64,000 bases of DNA from Mytilus trossulus. Its lineage: Eukaryota; Mollusca; Bivalvia; Mytilida; Mytilidae. The notes under the pieces were generated by a model. It ran no database searches. It worked only from the letters and a program-made list of their open reading frames with translations, and was not told the origin of the DNA. Positions 12,458 through 23,350 of this stretch are shown here, one piece after another. The DNA is taken from the NCBI RefSeq assembly GCF_036588685.1, contig NC_086376.1, forward strand, positions 11,175,911 through 11,239,910. Direction: 5' to 3'. Each line of letters begins with the position of its first letter. Position 1 is the stretch's first letter. The translations under genes were made by a program, and so were the position numbers.

Positions 12458-13031
12458 GTTAACCCTTTCTGTCGATATGACGCCTTAGACAAGATGCAAT
12501 GCCGAACTTTATCTTCTTACCCTTCTGGAGCACCTGAGAACACCCCTAGTTTTTGGTGGGGTTCGTGTTGTTTATTCTTTAGTTTTCTCATGTGTACTAT
12601 TGTTTTTCTGTTTGTCTTTTTCATTTTTAGCCATGGCGTTGTCAGTTTGTTTTAGATTTATGAGTTTGACTGTCCCTTTGGTATCTTTCGTCCCTCTTTT
12701 ATCTGGGGTATCATTTAATTCTGTTTCAACGGGATATATATGTGATCTTATGGGAAATCTTATGTTACCTAGAGATCGTTTAGCTAAATGTTGAACAAGA
12801 CGCTTGAAAGTAAAATCATAACAATAATGAATTCAGAGGGAAAATTTAAAGCAGAAAGTCCCTACTCAAATGGCAAAATCAAAAGCTCAAACACATGAAA
12901 CGAGTGGATAACAACTGTCATATTCCTACCTTGGTACAGATATTTTCTTATGAAATAAATGTTGAATGTAACCTGGTTTTATAGCTAGCTAAACCTCTCA
13001 CTTGTATAACAGTCTCATAACATTTCATTAT
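12458..13031 (+). repeat. Tandem duplication, second 574-bp unit
   Basis: Same sequence as 11884-12457 at an offset of exactly 574. GTTAAC stands at the start of each unit and once more just after the second (13032-13037), which marks the junctions as 6-bp homology. Confidence 0.9.
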
Positions 13032-14127
13032 GTTAACAACGACGAGTGAGCAAAAAAACATACATAATAGGTAAGCATGTTAAAAGGGGTATAACAGTCA
13101 ACATTGTGTAATAATCTTAGTCACTATAAAACAGACACATATGTACCAAAGAAGCACAAAAAGGTATATAGACAAAGCACATTAGCATAAATGAAAAATA
13201 TCACAAAATCAGTAAAAACAAAACATCCAAAAATTAATTTCAGCTATCTTCTTTTATTTTCATCCCATAAAATCTGATAAGTGTATGAGAAAGAGAAATA
13301 AAAAAAAAAGAAATATACACTTTAAATAAAGGGAACCATACTTGTGGCAACAAAGCACGGGTATGGAGCCGTTTGTGTCATATATGTGCAAATGTATGTA
13401 TGCAATCAGTATTTTCCACAATTGTAATTGTTGGAGATACAACACATGTGTATACATAGCAACAACCTGCATCTATATGCTGTAGTACATTACAAAAAGA
13501 AGAGCAAAGCTATCACACGTTTCCCCAAAATTTGGTTATAAGTAAAATTTCAATCCCTTGGCGTATTATCTTAACCGAAACAGTTAATATATATCATGAA
13601 GATACCAAACAAAAAACATATGTCTTTCGTCTACTAGTAATTGTTTTTTTAAAACTGCTTCAAATGTTTCGTGTAAAACAAATGTGTGTAAACATTACAA
13701 AAAATTTAAAAGCTGTTTCTGTAGTATAGAAAATGTTCATATAAACCCATGTTTAAGGCGAGATTAGTCTTCAGGTGTCTAGAAAAATTACTTTCATTGG
13801 ACAATAACTATCATAATTGAAGAATTCATGGGGCCATATTACGAAACTACAATCCTAACTGTGTATTGCTACCTTACTTATTCCTTAAAGTTGGAGACCT
13901 TTATGGAATATCAGTTTCACAGATGACAAAATGTACGTTATAATTATGCAAACTTCAAACCTGTCCTCCTTTCCCCAAATATGATCTCCCTAATTTGGAA
14001 TTTTACTCATACGAGCAACACATATGGAGCACGATTTGCTTACCATACAGAAGTACATAAGAATATTCCAAGATTTCGGTAGTGTTCGTGATGCACACTC
14101 TAAAGTTTTCAATGTTGTGAATTATTG

Positions 14128-14285
14128 TTTAAAATTGAGAATGGAAATGGGGAATGTATCAAAGAGACAACAACCCGACCATAGAAAAAAACAACACCAG
14201 AATGTCACCAATAGGTCTTCAATGTAACGAGAAATTCCCGCACCGGAGGCGTCCTTCAGCTGGCCCTAAACAAATATATACTAGT
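14128..14285 (+). repeat. Mussel repeat, AACAACCCGACCATAGAAAA family
   Basis: Has GGAAATGGGGAATGTATC, AAAGAGACAACAACCCGACC, AGGTCTTCAATGTAACG and AAATTCCCGCACCGGAGG. A related stretch forms the core of the MITE at 24192-24796. Confidence 0.65.
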
Positions 14286-14489
14286 TTGTCTGTATGCCTT
14301 TTTTTCCTTTCGTATCTTTTGTCTCTCTTTTAAACGGGCAATTTGTATGAGTGGACCCTTTTTATCATATCTTTTGGACTTATTCGTTCAATTTTTGTCT
14401 AGTGAAGAGTAAAGAATATGTTTGTAAAAGGTATGAAGATAACATTTCACATTATCGTGCGGTAGGAAACTGTGTTTGCATATAAACTC

Positions 14490-14800
14490 ATCATATATTC
14501 CAAGATGGAAAATTTGTATTTGTGCCAGACGCACGTTTTGTCTACAAAAGACTGAGCAGCGACGATCGAATAAAGAAAAGTTTAGGCCAAATTAGCAGGT
14601 GCGTCCAACGCACTTGTTTTTTTACCATTATCAGGAACGCTCAATCATCAACATTTGAAAGAAGGTTTAAAAAACCAGAATCATTAGAAGCTATAAAAAC
14701 AGACAAAACTTAAAAGCGCTGCCAAATTCCGCAGAATAAACTCATAGATGTCAGATCTTAAATTGTGTATGCCAGACGCCCGTTTACACATGACTCATTA
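14490..14800 (+). repeat. Two diverged GCGCGTTTCGTCTAC-type copies in a row
   Basis: TGCCAGACGCACGTTTTGTC near 14523 and TGCCAGACGCCCGTTTACAC near 14769 each resemble the head of the family, followed by a changed GACTCATTAG-like block. Confidence 0.5.
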
Positions 14801-15686
14801 GAGATACTACACAAAAATAGATATCATCTTTGACTGAAGGAGGTGGAACCTCAGTTTTGAAATATTTTACAACGAGGGATTTAGGTATATATGTTTAAAA
14901 TAATGTTTGCACTGAATCAAATACAATTAAGCTGATGACACTCTCATATTCTAATAGTCCACCAGCAGCGAAATCGATCGAGAACTAATAAATAAAATTA
15001 ACGGTTTTACATTTTTTTTCTTCAAACTAACTTCTTGTACAGAGATTTCCACTCGACACAACTAAACTATCTGAACATGTCTCAGTATACATAATTGAAG
15101 CAGGGGAGTATAGAATGCTTGCCTTTTTGTGCCCTTTGAATACATATTGGAGTCGCATTTATCTTTAAATTTATCAAACTTGCTTTTCTTAATCTATACA
15201 TGATTTGTTAATTGCATGATGAATTTATTGACAATTCAAGTTATTAAATCAGTTATGTGAAATGTGTAATCAAATGCGAACATCATATATTACTTGTTAC
15301 CATGTCATTTTATTTGACCCATATATTTATTTCTCTCCAAAGGGTGAAATTTTAAAAATATTTATTCGAAGTTAAGTCTAAATAGATGATAATAACACAT
15401 TCTGAAAATGACATTTTTAATTTTGAATACAATAAACTATTTATCACTTAACAATAAGCAATTTACTTATGAATCAATCACAGAATAATTTCTATAAATG
15501 TATCAACTTTCTACAAGCACTAAGAAATTCTAACTTAGGCATTATGTGAAATGTATGTGAAATTTATGTGAATTTTAAATGCGATTATTTAGATTTTAGT
15601 CTGTTTTATCTACAATTGCTAATACATTTTACCAATCGTTTGTCCAAAATGTGAAACAATAGTTATTTTAGGTCTAACGTGAGACC

Positions 15687-15708
15687 TTTATCTGTTTCAA
15701 TGCACGCA
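15687..15708 (+). promoter_or_regulatory. Conserved promoter block upstream of gene C
   Basis: A 22-bp block (TTTATCTGTTTC followed by AATGCACGCA) starts 40 bp before the TATA box of gene C. The same block with two changes is at 28985-29006, again 40 bp before the TATA box of gene D. Shared position and sequence suggest a kept regulatory element, or simply recent duplication of the promoter. Confidence 0.45.
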
Positions 15709-15726
15709 CAGCATACAATTTTGTCG

Positions 15727-15734
15727 TATATAAA
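15727..15734 (+). promoter_or_regulatory. TATA box of inhibitor gene C
   Basis: TATATAAA lies 54 bp upstream of the gene C ATG at 15781. Confidence 0.6.
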
Positions 15735-15780
15735 CTGAACTTCTGTTGGGACTTATAGGTTGCTACATGAAAGATAAACC

Positions 15781-18700
15781 ATGAAGATTGTAATTGCTTT
15801 CCTAGTTGTCTGTACTTTGGGTAAGTGAAACCTTTGATTTACTGAATTTGGTTTTGATTGTCGTTTATCGTTTATTTAAAAAAGAAAAAAAATGTGGTAT
15901 GATTGATAATTGGACAACTCTTCAAGAGAACAAATACCAAAGGAATTAATAACTATAGATCATTGCTTGTCCGTTTACATATATGTTAGAAAACATCGTT
16001 CGATACATAGTTGTGTCATCTTTTTGCAAGTATACGGAGAAAATGAACACATTATATTTGATTCCATCTCCAATTTTGATCCTTTTTCTAATTGTAATAC
16101 CAAATTTTAGTTCAATGCATTCCTTCATTTTGGCTTTATGTAATTTAAAAGTTTAGTTGTACATATACTATTAAGCAGTCAGTTTAGAATCTTAAGGACT
16201 TAAGTATGTGAACATTGCAATTCAAATTTCAATTGTTTTGGTTTAGGAAAGGTATTTTGTGATATGGCAATATTTTTAGATACTCCAAAAAAATCAAGAT
16301 TTTTTTCAAATTTAGTGTCACATATTAACCATAATATTTTGAAGGTTAATAAGCCAAAAATGTTAAAATCTTTCTCATTTTTTTAATTGCTATTCCAATT
16401 TATTCATTAAACCTTGTCAATGTGGTTGTTATTCTAGATAATGAGAATAAAGTTTCAGTAAAACCTAAAACCTTTTAGTATATCTTAATAACATATGTAT
16501 ATATAATAAATATATGAAATAAATTTTTGAATGATTTAAATTTACAAAATGTTTATGATATTAGAATAAGCTGTTGGCGCGTTTCGTCTACAAAAGACTC
16601 ATCAGTGACGCTTGAAAAAAAAAGTTATAGTAAAAGGCGAAATATCAAACTAATTTTAAGTACTTCTATGTTTATGATTTCATTATCGAACCAAATCGTA
16701 AATCTTATGCTTTTGGGATATGAATTAATGATTTTATTAACTTGATTTCGACAAGGTTTATTCTCCAGATTAATCGAAAGATAAAACATAAACAGAGACG
16801 ACAATAGATTTATTCTTTATAATTGTACATGTAGGTTACATCAGCTGTGAAGATTGTCCTACTAATAATCCTGACCGGGAATGTGACCACATACATTGTG
16901 AAGATCATTGGCATAAGGCTTGTGTATCAAATACCTGCACCTGTCTACATAGTACTGACGGGGGACAAGGTATGGATGATCATCAAAATGACGCACAAAA
17001 TGATATCCTTTCATTAATATGATAAATACTAAATAATAATTGAGGACTTTTGTTTCACAAAATCAATCTGGAGTGGGTGTTACATGTCTTCCTCATGATC
17101 AGTTTGATGTTTAGGCATCTGGTATTTTAAAACACCAGTTATAATTCTTGTTGGGAGTGGGGTAGTATTTTTTTAAGCCAAATACTTTGTTTTGTTTTAA
17201 AAATACCAATAACAATGTATCAACTAACATACAGGAACAAGTTGAAATTTTAATTTAATGATTGTTTTATATTTATACTTTTTTAAGCACAACACATTGT
17301 GTCTTCGCCCCTTCTAAAAAACTATTGTTTTAAAAGAATTTAGAATCAGATATTTTATTTTAAAAAAAGATATGCCCTAATTACATGTGAGTTTTTAACT
17401 AGAAAACCCTGGGTATAGATGCTAATTAGAAAAAAAACCCACAACTTATTGGAACTAAGGTAATTGTCTAAATCGGTTATGGGTGAGAGGTTTATGCGCA
17501 CGTAAATAAAGGCAACAGTAGTATGCCGATGATCAAAACCCATAAATCGATAGAAAAAGAAAAAATCTGGGTCACAAACCAAAACCGAGGGAAACGCATT
17601 AAATATAAGAGAATGACGACACAACATTAAAATATAACACACACAGAAACGAACTAAGCATTACACAAAATCAGATGAGAATTAAAAATATACTATCAAA
17701 ACTAAATACATGAATTTGGGATAGAAAATTACTGTGACACGTCTTATAATAATGTGAATTCACACTCAAATATAAGAGGAAACAAACGACACAAAAGAAA
17801 TACAACTCTAAAATGTAACACACAGAAACGAACTATAATATAACAATGACCTTATTCCTGACTTGGTACGGGACATTTTAAAGAAAAAAAAAGTGGGTTG
17901 AACCTGGTTTTGTGGCATGCCAAACCTCCCTCTTTTATGGCCATGTTTATTATAACATTAAAATGACAACACAACATTACAGGACTACAATACAAATAAA
18001 TAGGAGAACACAATTGACAAACACACACGAATAATAGCTAACAAAAGGCACCGAGTTTAAAATGTAATACACTAGAAGTGCGTTTTGTCCACACAAGAAT
18101 TACTAGAGACGCCCTGATACAAAAGCCAAAACAAGTAAAAAGTTCAACAGCATCGAGCATCGAGGACCAAAAGTTCAAAAAAGTTATGCCAGAAACGGCC
18201 ATGGTTTACTGTAAGGTACCACCTGGATGACCCTTACACCATGCAGTGGATGTCGCACGTCATTAAACATGTGTCACAGTGGTTTGTGTTTATATGTTTT
18301 TATTTGGACGTCTGTTTTATTCTCATAGGAGAAGATAGGAGAAGATAGAAAATGATTCGTGTGGTCTGCAGTACTTTCAATTATATTTTGGTGGTTCCTA
18401 TTGTCCTCTTTTATTTTTTAACTGTGTTTCGGATCAAATGTTATGCCTTTGATTTAGAAAAAACAGTTTATAGATATAAGGCTCATTATGGTTTTTTGCC
18501 CTTTGATGGTTTCGATTTTCCTCTTGCATTTTGTTGTTACACACATAAAGCACATGTTTATTCCTTCGAATATTAAAAGAACGACCATTTGGTTGTAGAG
18601 GTTTTTGAAGTGCATGGAAAATGTTGTAAATACATATCAGTGTTCACATAAACGTATATTTCTAGAAATAAAAAGATTGGAAAACAAACCATTTAATTTA

Positions 18701-19431
18701 AACATTTAAATCTCACCTTCACTAGCTTTGTGTATTAGTTTGTCTCTTAAAAATCGACGTTTCGTTCAGTTCGATTTTAATTGTGTTCATAAAATTTTAA
18801 TATTCGGAACAAATCTATATATGTAGTTCTTATTACACATCAAATCAAGAGATAATTTTTACACTTTACCATTCAAGAAATGCCTATTTGGAGAACACTA
18901 TAACGTTATTCGTTGATGAACGAAGCAGAGCTTTCTTTTGTGTTATAGTGCTGAATTTGATAAACCTACATGATCGACTGTTGACATCAAAACCTATTAT
19001 GAACCATTCAAACATGTGTTCTATGCAATGTTAGCATGTTCTAAATGTTTGAGTTTCAGAATATCGTAGTTCAATTAACAATAACACGACGGATAGTGTA
19101 TAAATAACACCAAAGTTTTTCCTTTCTACGCATTATGTTTTGTTCCTTTAAGAGTTTTCTCAGTTGTAGTTTGACATTTTGAACTGTCTTCTCTGATCGA
19201 TTTATGACACTTGAACATAGATAAATGAACTCTTCATAGAAACGACTATTAACTATATATACCTTTAATGAAATGACAACTGTTAAACAAGTACGAAAGT
19301 AAGTCTAATTTGTTTAATGATTTGTTACAGCATGCACAACCAAAGCCGAGTGTGACGCCATAAATGGTTGGTCCTGTTCAAACTCACGACGACATTGTAT
19401 AGATGGCAGATGTCGTTGTTCTAGATTTTAG
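15781..19431 (+). CDS. Cvsi-like secreted serine protease inhibitor, gene C (3 exons)
   Basis: Exons 15781-15820, 16835-16969 and 19331-19431 join in phase into 91 residues. The signal peptide starts MKIVIAFLVVC; the likely cleavage site follows ISC (residue 18), so the extra cysteine there should be lost with the leader, leaving 12 in the mature protein. Exon 2 is 135 nt, one codon longer than in A/B, and is nearly the same as exon 2 of gene D; the differences cluster at residues next to cysteines (IH against MK, N against S). The protein ends in RCRCSRF. Role is inferred: extracellular inhibitor of serine proteases of the I84 type. TATA box and a block shared with gene D lie upstream; AATAAA is at 19475-19480. 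Introns 1 and 2 contain mussel-type repeats. Confidence 0.8.
16576..16640 (+). repeat. GCGCGTTTCGTCTAC repeat fragment
   Basis: GGCGCGTTTCGTCTACAAAA followed by GACTCATCAGTGACGCTTG in intron 1 of gene C. Confidence 0.65.
17505..17665 (+). repeat. Dispersed repeat, GGCAACAGTRGTATRCCG family
   Basis: GGCAACAGTAGTATGCCGAT, CATAAATCGATAGAAAAAG and AACACACACAGAAACGAAC blocks, closely matched at 55195-55375. Confidence 0.6.
17845..17945 (-). repeat. TAGCTAGCTATARAACCAGGTT family fragment
   Basis: Reverse-complement block: ATTCCTGACTTGGTACGGGA, GTTGAACCTGGTTTTGTGGC and GCCAAACCTCCCTCT, in intron 2 of gene C. Confidence 0.5.
18065..18200 (+). repeat. GCGCGTTTCGTCTAC repeat, diverged fragment
   Basis: GTGCGTTTTGTCCACACAAG and GAGCATCGAGGACCAAAAG keep the family order, in intron 2 of gene C. 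Confidence 0.55.
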
Positions 19432-20599
19432 ATACTACACCATATATTTACTTGGCAGCTGCTTATTATTTTATAATAAAAATACAAAACAATATTTCTG
19501 TCTTTTTTTTGTTATTTAATAAACGGAGGGTTACCATACACGAAATAATCAGAAAAGATATCATATTTATTAGAATACATGGAATTTACCAAAACAAACA
19601 GCCAAACTAAAAAGACAAAAATTCAATGACAACAAAATAGATAGAAAGAAGACGAGCAAATGTTGCATGCTAGTTAATGAGACAGCTATCCATAAAGACC
19701 AAGCAAATAAAGATGCTAAAAGTTACACTTAACCGTGGAAAATGGAAAAAACTCAAAAAATTAATGAAAGACAGATATGACAGACAGAAAAGTCAATCAC
19801 AAAAGTACAGGTTCCTGTCTTGTAACAGACACATATATAACGTGATGACCGAGTTTAACAAGATTGAAAGCCCTCTACACTAACCATAAGCTGGGGCAGT
19901 GATTTACCAATACAAGATAAGAACGAATCTAATGTAATATATGAATTATGGTTGTATGGTAAGATGACTTTGAAATAATGTTCCAAAGCTGTTTCAATCG
20001 CTTAACAGATTAAGGGTTAGGACTTAGCTGTTTCATTTTTTTTAAACAGAAGCAGATATGAATTATACTGAAAAGATCACATATGTTCATTATCGAAACC
20101 ATTTGTTGAATAATCTTTAGAAATGACATAGAAGGAATGATTCAATACGCTCCGACTAATTTTACCCGACCTAACACAGTATTTTCAAATATTCAAAACT
20201 CCTACAGGTTGTTTTACTATCAATAGATGTTAAAATTGAGTGAAACATACCAAGTGATCAAAAGGTACAAGAAATAAAAAAAATCATTCTTACGTGAGAA
20301 TAAAAAAGAAGGCATATATATATAAAGAAACCTTCTAACAACTTATTAAAACCTTAAGTGAAAACAATGTACTTCTGTAGGCAAAATAAATCCCTAAATA
20401 GAAGTACACATGTCTCATGCGCATACAGATCTACGTGTATGTCAAATGATATCGGTATCGTCGAAGCTGGTAGACTCCGAAGCACTGGTCGCTCTGAATG
20501 ATACATATCCAATTCAAAATATTTTTGATTAAGGTTCTTTGATTAGAAGTGCCATATTAAAAACGTAGTATGTTCAAGAATATACAAAAAGCTACAAGA

Positions 20600-20830
20600 A
20601 TCATAGCATATAAAAAAAAAGTATTATCATAAACAGAAAAGAACATACAAGATAGGCGAACGATACCAGAGATGATCCCATTGCCAAAAAAAACCCAATA
20701 AACACTAGTAGACAAAACACAACATACAAAACTAAAGACTTAGCAACACGAACCCTACCAAAAACTGGTGGTCTCATGTAAATCGGAAGTTTAAGCAGAT
20801 CCTGCTCCATATGTGTCACCTGTCATGTTG
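20600..20830 (-). repeat. Dispersed repeat, CCATGGCGTTGTCAGTTT family
   Basis: Minus-strand copy with AACACGAACCCTACCAAAAA and TAAGCAGATCCTGCTCC. The reading frame on its minus strand is a by-product of the repeat. Confidence 0.6.
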
Positions 20831-20924
20831 CTTATATTAGTACAAACCTGGTATCAAGCCTACTTCGGTAGATCATATTCGTGAAAAGGAACGGGATTGT
20901 AGTTGTCTTATATAATAAACAAAG

Positions 20925-21165
20925 GAGGAACGATTTCAACTTCACCATTTGGAACTGATGTTTTAATAGCTTACTTGTGAGCAGCAACCCTCTGTCAAGG
21001 AAATAATGATAGGAAAGCCCTTGAATATCATATCAATTGGGAGATAAATACTCCGTATGCAGGCGCTTCTGGAATGTTGCTACATAGAAATGGAAAGTTC
21101 ACAATTGGGAAACTGAAATCATCTCTTTTGATTCATTCCTTAACTTGTTAAGTAGATACTGTATT
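20925..21165 (+). repeat. Dispersed repeat, GTGAGCAGCAACCCTC family
   Basis: Second copy of the family at 4255-4435, with CAATTGGGAGATAAATACTC and GGAAAGTTCACAATTGGG. Confidence 0.55.
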
Positions 21166-21978
21166 TTTTTTGTCCAATCACAGTGTTCAGATACATTGAC
21201 TTAAGAAGGAGTTCACAAAAGAGCTACTTAAATTTCAGAAAGTACACAATACCGTGGAACCTACATAATGGCAACCAACAAAGTTTTCTCTCACTAAATT
21301 CGGGAAATCAACTCCCAAACGGCGGCGTTAATATCAAAATTAAAAAGAGGCAAACTTGCAAGCAGGAAAGATGTTCAGGAATAAGCTTGATAGGAATCAG
21401 AACCACAATTTGAAAGCTATGGTATTAAAATACTAACAAAGACACTTTCTCGTTTTATCTTGAGGTGAGAAAAAAGAAGGTGATATTGCAAGGACGTCAT
21501 TGGGAGGTATAAATAATCGATAAAGCGGTGTCTTTCTTACATCACATCCACATTCACAAGGGCCTTATTCACGAAGGTTCAGTAAAATTTTCAGTTGTGG
21601 AATGTTAACTGATGATGTACGGATTTATCCCACATCTTCGAGTTTGAAACTATCAAGAATCTAGAATTTCTGCAGCAAATGATAATTTCAGGCAGATTGT
21701 TGTGATAGAAATTAAAGCCCCTTCGAAAAGAAGAAATCAACTAGTATCCTGAAATTGAACAAAATGACTGAGGAAAACTATTCAACCTATGCTTATTTTG
21801 ACATTAAACCTAAAACTTCCAAATAATAGACAGATAAATATCGGACTTTATGTCTGTAGTCGAGTAAACGAAAATATGAATACAATAATGAAGAATTCGT
21901 TTTTGTGTGAAAAGATACCCAAATAGTAATCGGGAATATGTTTTGAAACACACAGACGAACTTAATAAACAACCATTG

Positions 21979-22213
21979 TTAAGGACGACATCAGAAGTTC
22001 AATGAAGGATAAAAAACTTAATTCATATAGTTTTTTCACTAACCCCCACACCCCCTCTCTTTACTTAATTTCGGAAAAATTGATTGACCAATAGGGATAT
22101 ATATGTAAAATCGATTTTAGATTAACAAAACTTGCAGCAATGTTGACCCTACCCCAAACTATTTGATTTAAGTTTTTTTTATCCTAAATCGGTCTTTTGA
22201 TGTCGTCCCTTAA
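21979..22213. mobile_element. Foldback MITE, about 235 bp, with GGACGACATCA ends
   Basis: The left end TTAAGGACGACATCAGAAG ... GGATAAAAAACTTAA is mirrored at the right end, whose reverse complement reads TTAAGGGACGACATCAAAAG ... GGATAAAAAAAACTTAA. Inverted ends of about 45 bp with no coding capacity and TTAA at both borders fit a small non-autonomous DNA transposon. Confidence 0.7.
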
Positions 22214-22424
22214 TAAGACAATGAAAAAAAAACATAGGTTCAAATGACAGCTGATTCTAGTGAAAGGAAAAATTACTTAGTGGAACATTTCAAGAAAAAT
22301 CTGTAAAATACATCTTAACTGTGATCGACTCTAAGAAAGGGAAGCTTTTTGCTACCATAAAATAACTATTGGACATGACACATCCAAATTTTGGCCGTAT
22401 TTAAGAAAAAAAAGCTGTACCTCT

Positions 22425-22525
22425 CATTATTGAGCTTTTGATTTTGTCTTTTGATTACGGACTTTCCGTATTGGCTTTTCCACGGAGTTCGGTAGTTTTG
22501 TTATTTTACTTTCTGTGTGTGTAAC
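22425..22525 (+). repeat. TAGCTAGCTATARAACCAGGTT family, 3' part
   Basis: TTGAGCTTTTGATTTTGTC, GGACTTTCCGTATTGGC and GGAGTTCGGTAGTTTTG match the tail of the family. Confidence 0.55.
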
Positions 22526-22544
22526 CGGAGTTTCAAAATCAGGG

Positions 22545-22790
22545 AAAGGTTCAGAACTTCGGTGTTGACATGAGTATCAATAGTATGGTCATTTTAATAA
22601 AGTTTCTGTTGCAAAACTTTTTTTTTCGGAGGATTTCCTTATGGCAGGACTAGATAACCTTAACAACTTTTTTGGAATTTTGGGTCCTCAATGCTCTTCA
22701 ACTTGTTTGGCTATTTAACTATTTTGATCTGAGTCTTGTGAAGACGAAACCCGTGTCTTATAAATTATAATCCCGGTACCTTTGATAACT
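22545..22790 (-). repeat. GCGCGTTTCGTCTAC repeat, long minus-strand copy
   Basis: Reverse complement of most of the family: ACTTCGGTGTTGACATGAG, GGGTCCTCAATGCTCTTC, GAAGACGAAACCCGTGTC and CCCGGTACCTTTGATAAC. Confidence 0.7.
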
Positions 22791-23086
22791 ATTCTTTACA
22801 CAGACATAAGCCATGGTTGTAACAGGACAAACATCTGCTGCAGGACTTATTTACCAACGCGTTTCTGGAAAGAAAAAAGAGTTATTGGTGACAATATTCG
22901 ATGTTCAAGGCCCATTTATGAAAATGTCGGGATTAAAGCAGCTTCTTTTTTTAATGCAAAGTTTATATCAACAGATGAAGTCTGGTTAAAAATAAAAAAA
23001 GTAAAATTTTACAGAAGGTCGCATGCGACATTGTAAATGCACAATTGAAATATGGCACTTAAAACTGGACATTTTGTATATTCAAA

Positions 23087-23350
23087 ATGTCCAAAAAATG
23101 TGAGAAAAATAAAATAACACATCCGTTATTCGATTTGTACGGATGTGAAGGTAAGCATATATATGTGTGCGAAGAAGGTACTCCTACTTTTATGATTCAG
23201 TAAAGATTCAAAGTTTAATTTATGAATCTTATAGACGACAACGATAAAGACGTCGCGCAAGATACTGGTGACAATTTGAAGGTGATTCGAGAAAAATCGG
23301 CGAAAAGGCTAACTGTCCGTTTAGGACGCAACAATTTGCAGAATCGCTAA
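23087..23350 (+). CDS. Possible small two-exon gene inside the transposon's left part
   Basis: Exons 23087-23150 and 23235-23350 (donor GTAAGC, acceptor TTATAG) join in phase to 59 residues, starting MSKKCEKNKITHPLFDLYGC and ending in a basic stretch before TAA. I do not recognise the product. Exon 2 covers the inverted-repeat arm at 23249-23275, so the coding look may be chance. It could be a 5' exon pair or an accessory ORF of the transposase-like gene that follows, or nothing. Low certainty. Confidence 0.22.
23249..23275. repeat. Left inverted-repeat arm of a large DNA transposon
   Basis: GACGTCGCGCAAGATACTGG and its next 7 bases match the reverse complement of 28707-28733 at 25 of 27 positions. 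The two arms enclose the transposase-like gene 5.4 kb apart. The outermost ends of the element could not be fixed. Confidence 0.6.

Larger units (their letters stand above)
9782..15780. other. Gene-free stretch between inhibitor genes B and C
   Basis: No coding exon I can support. It contains a repeat fragment at 10375-10470, the 574-bp tandem duplication at 11884-13031, a mussel repeat fragment at 14128-14285 and diverged GCGCGTTTCGTCTAC-type copies at 14490-14800. The rest is AT-rich with short, unconvincing ORFs. Confidence 0.55.
19432..23086. other. Stretch without supported genes after gene C
   Basis: Contains repeat copies (20600-20830, 20925-21165, 22425-22525, 22545-22790), a MITE at 21979-22213 and a 58-codon open frame at 22813-22989 that starts with ATG but matches nothing I know. 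The rest is AT-rich without signals I can support. Confidence 0.5.

Noticed and set aside
12026-12794. Two identical 64-codon ORFs (MFFCLSFSFLAMALS...)
   Set aside because: They are translations of a dispersed repeat in the 574-bp tandem units; related frames occur in other copies of the repeat.
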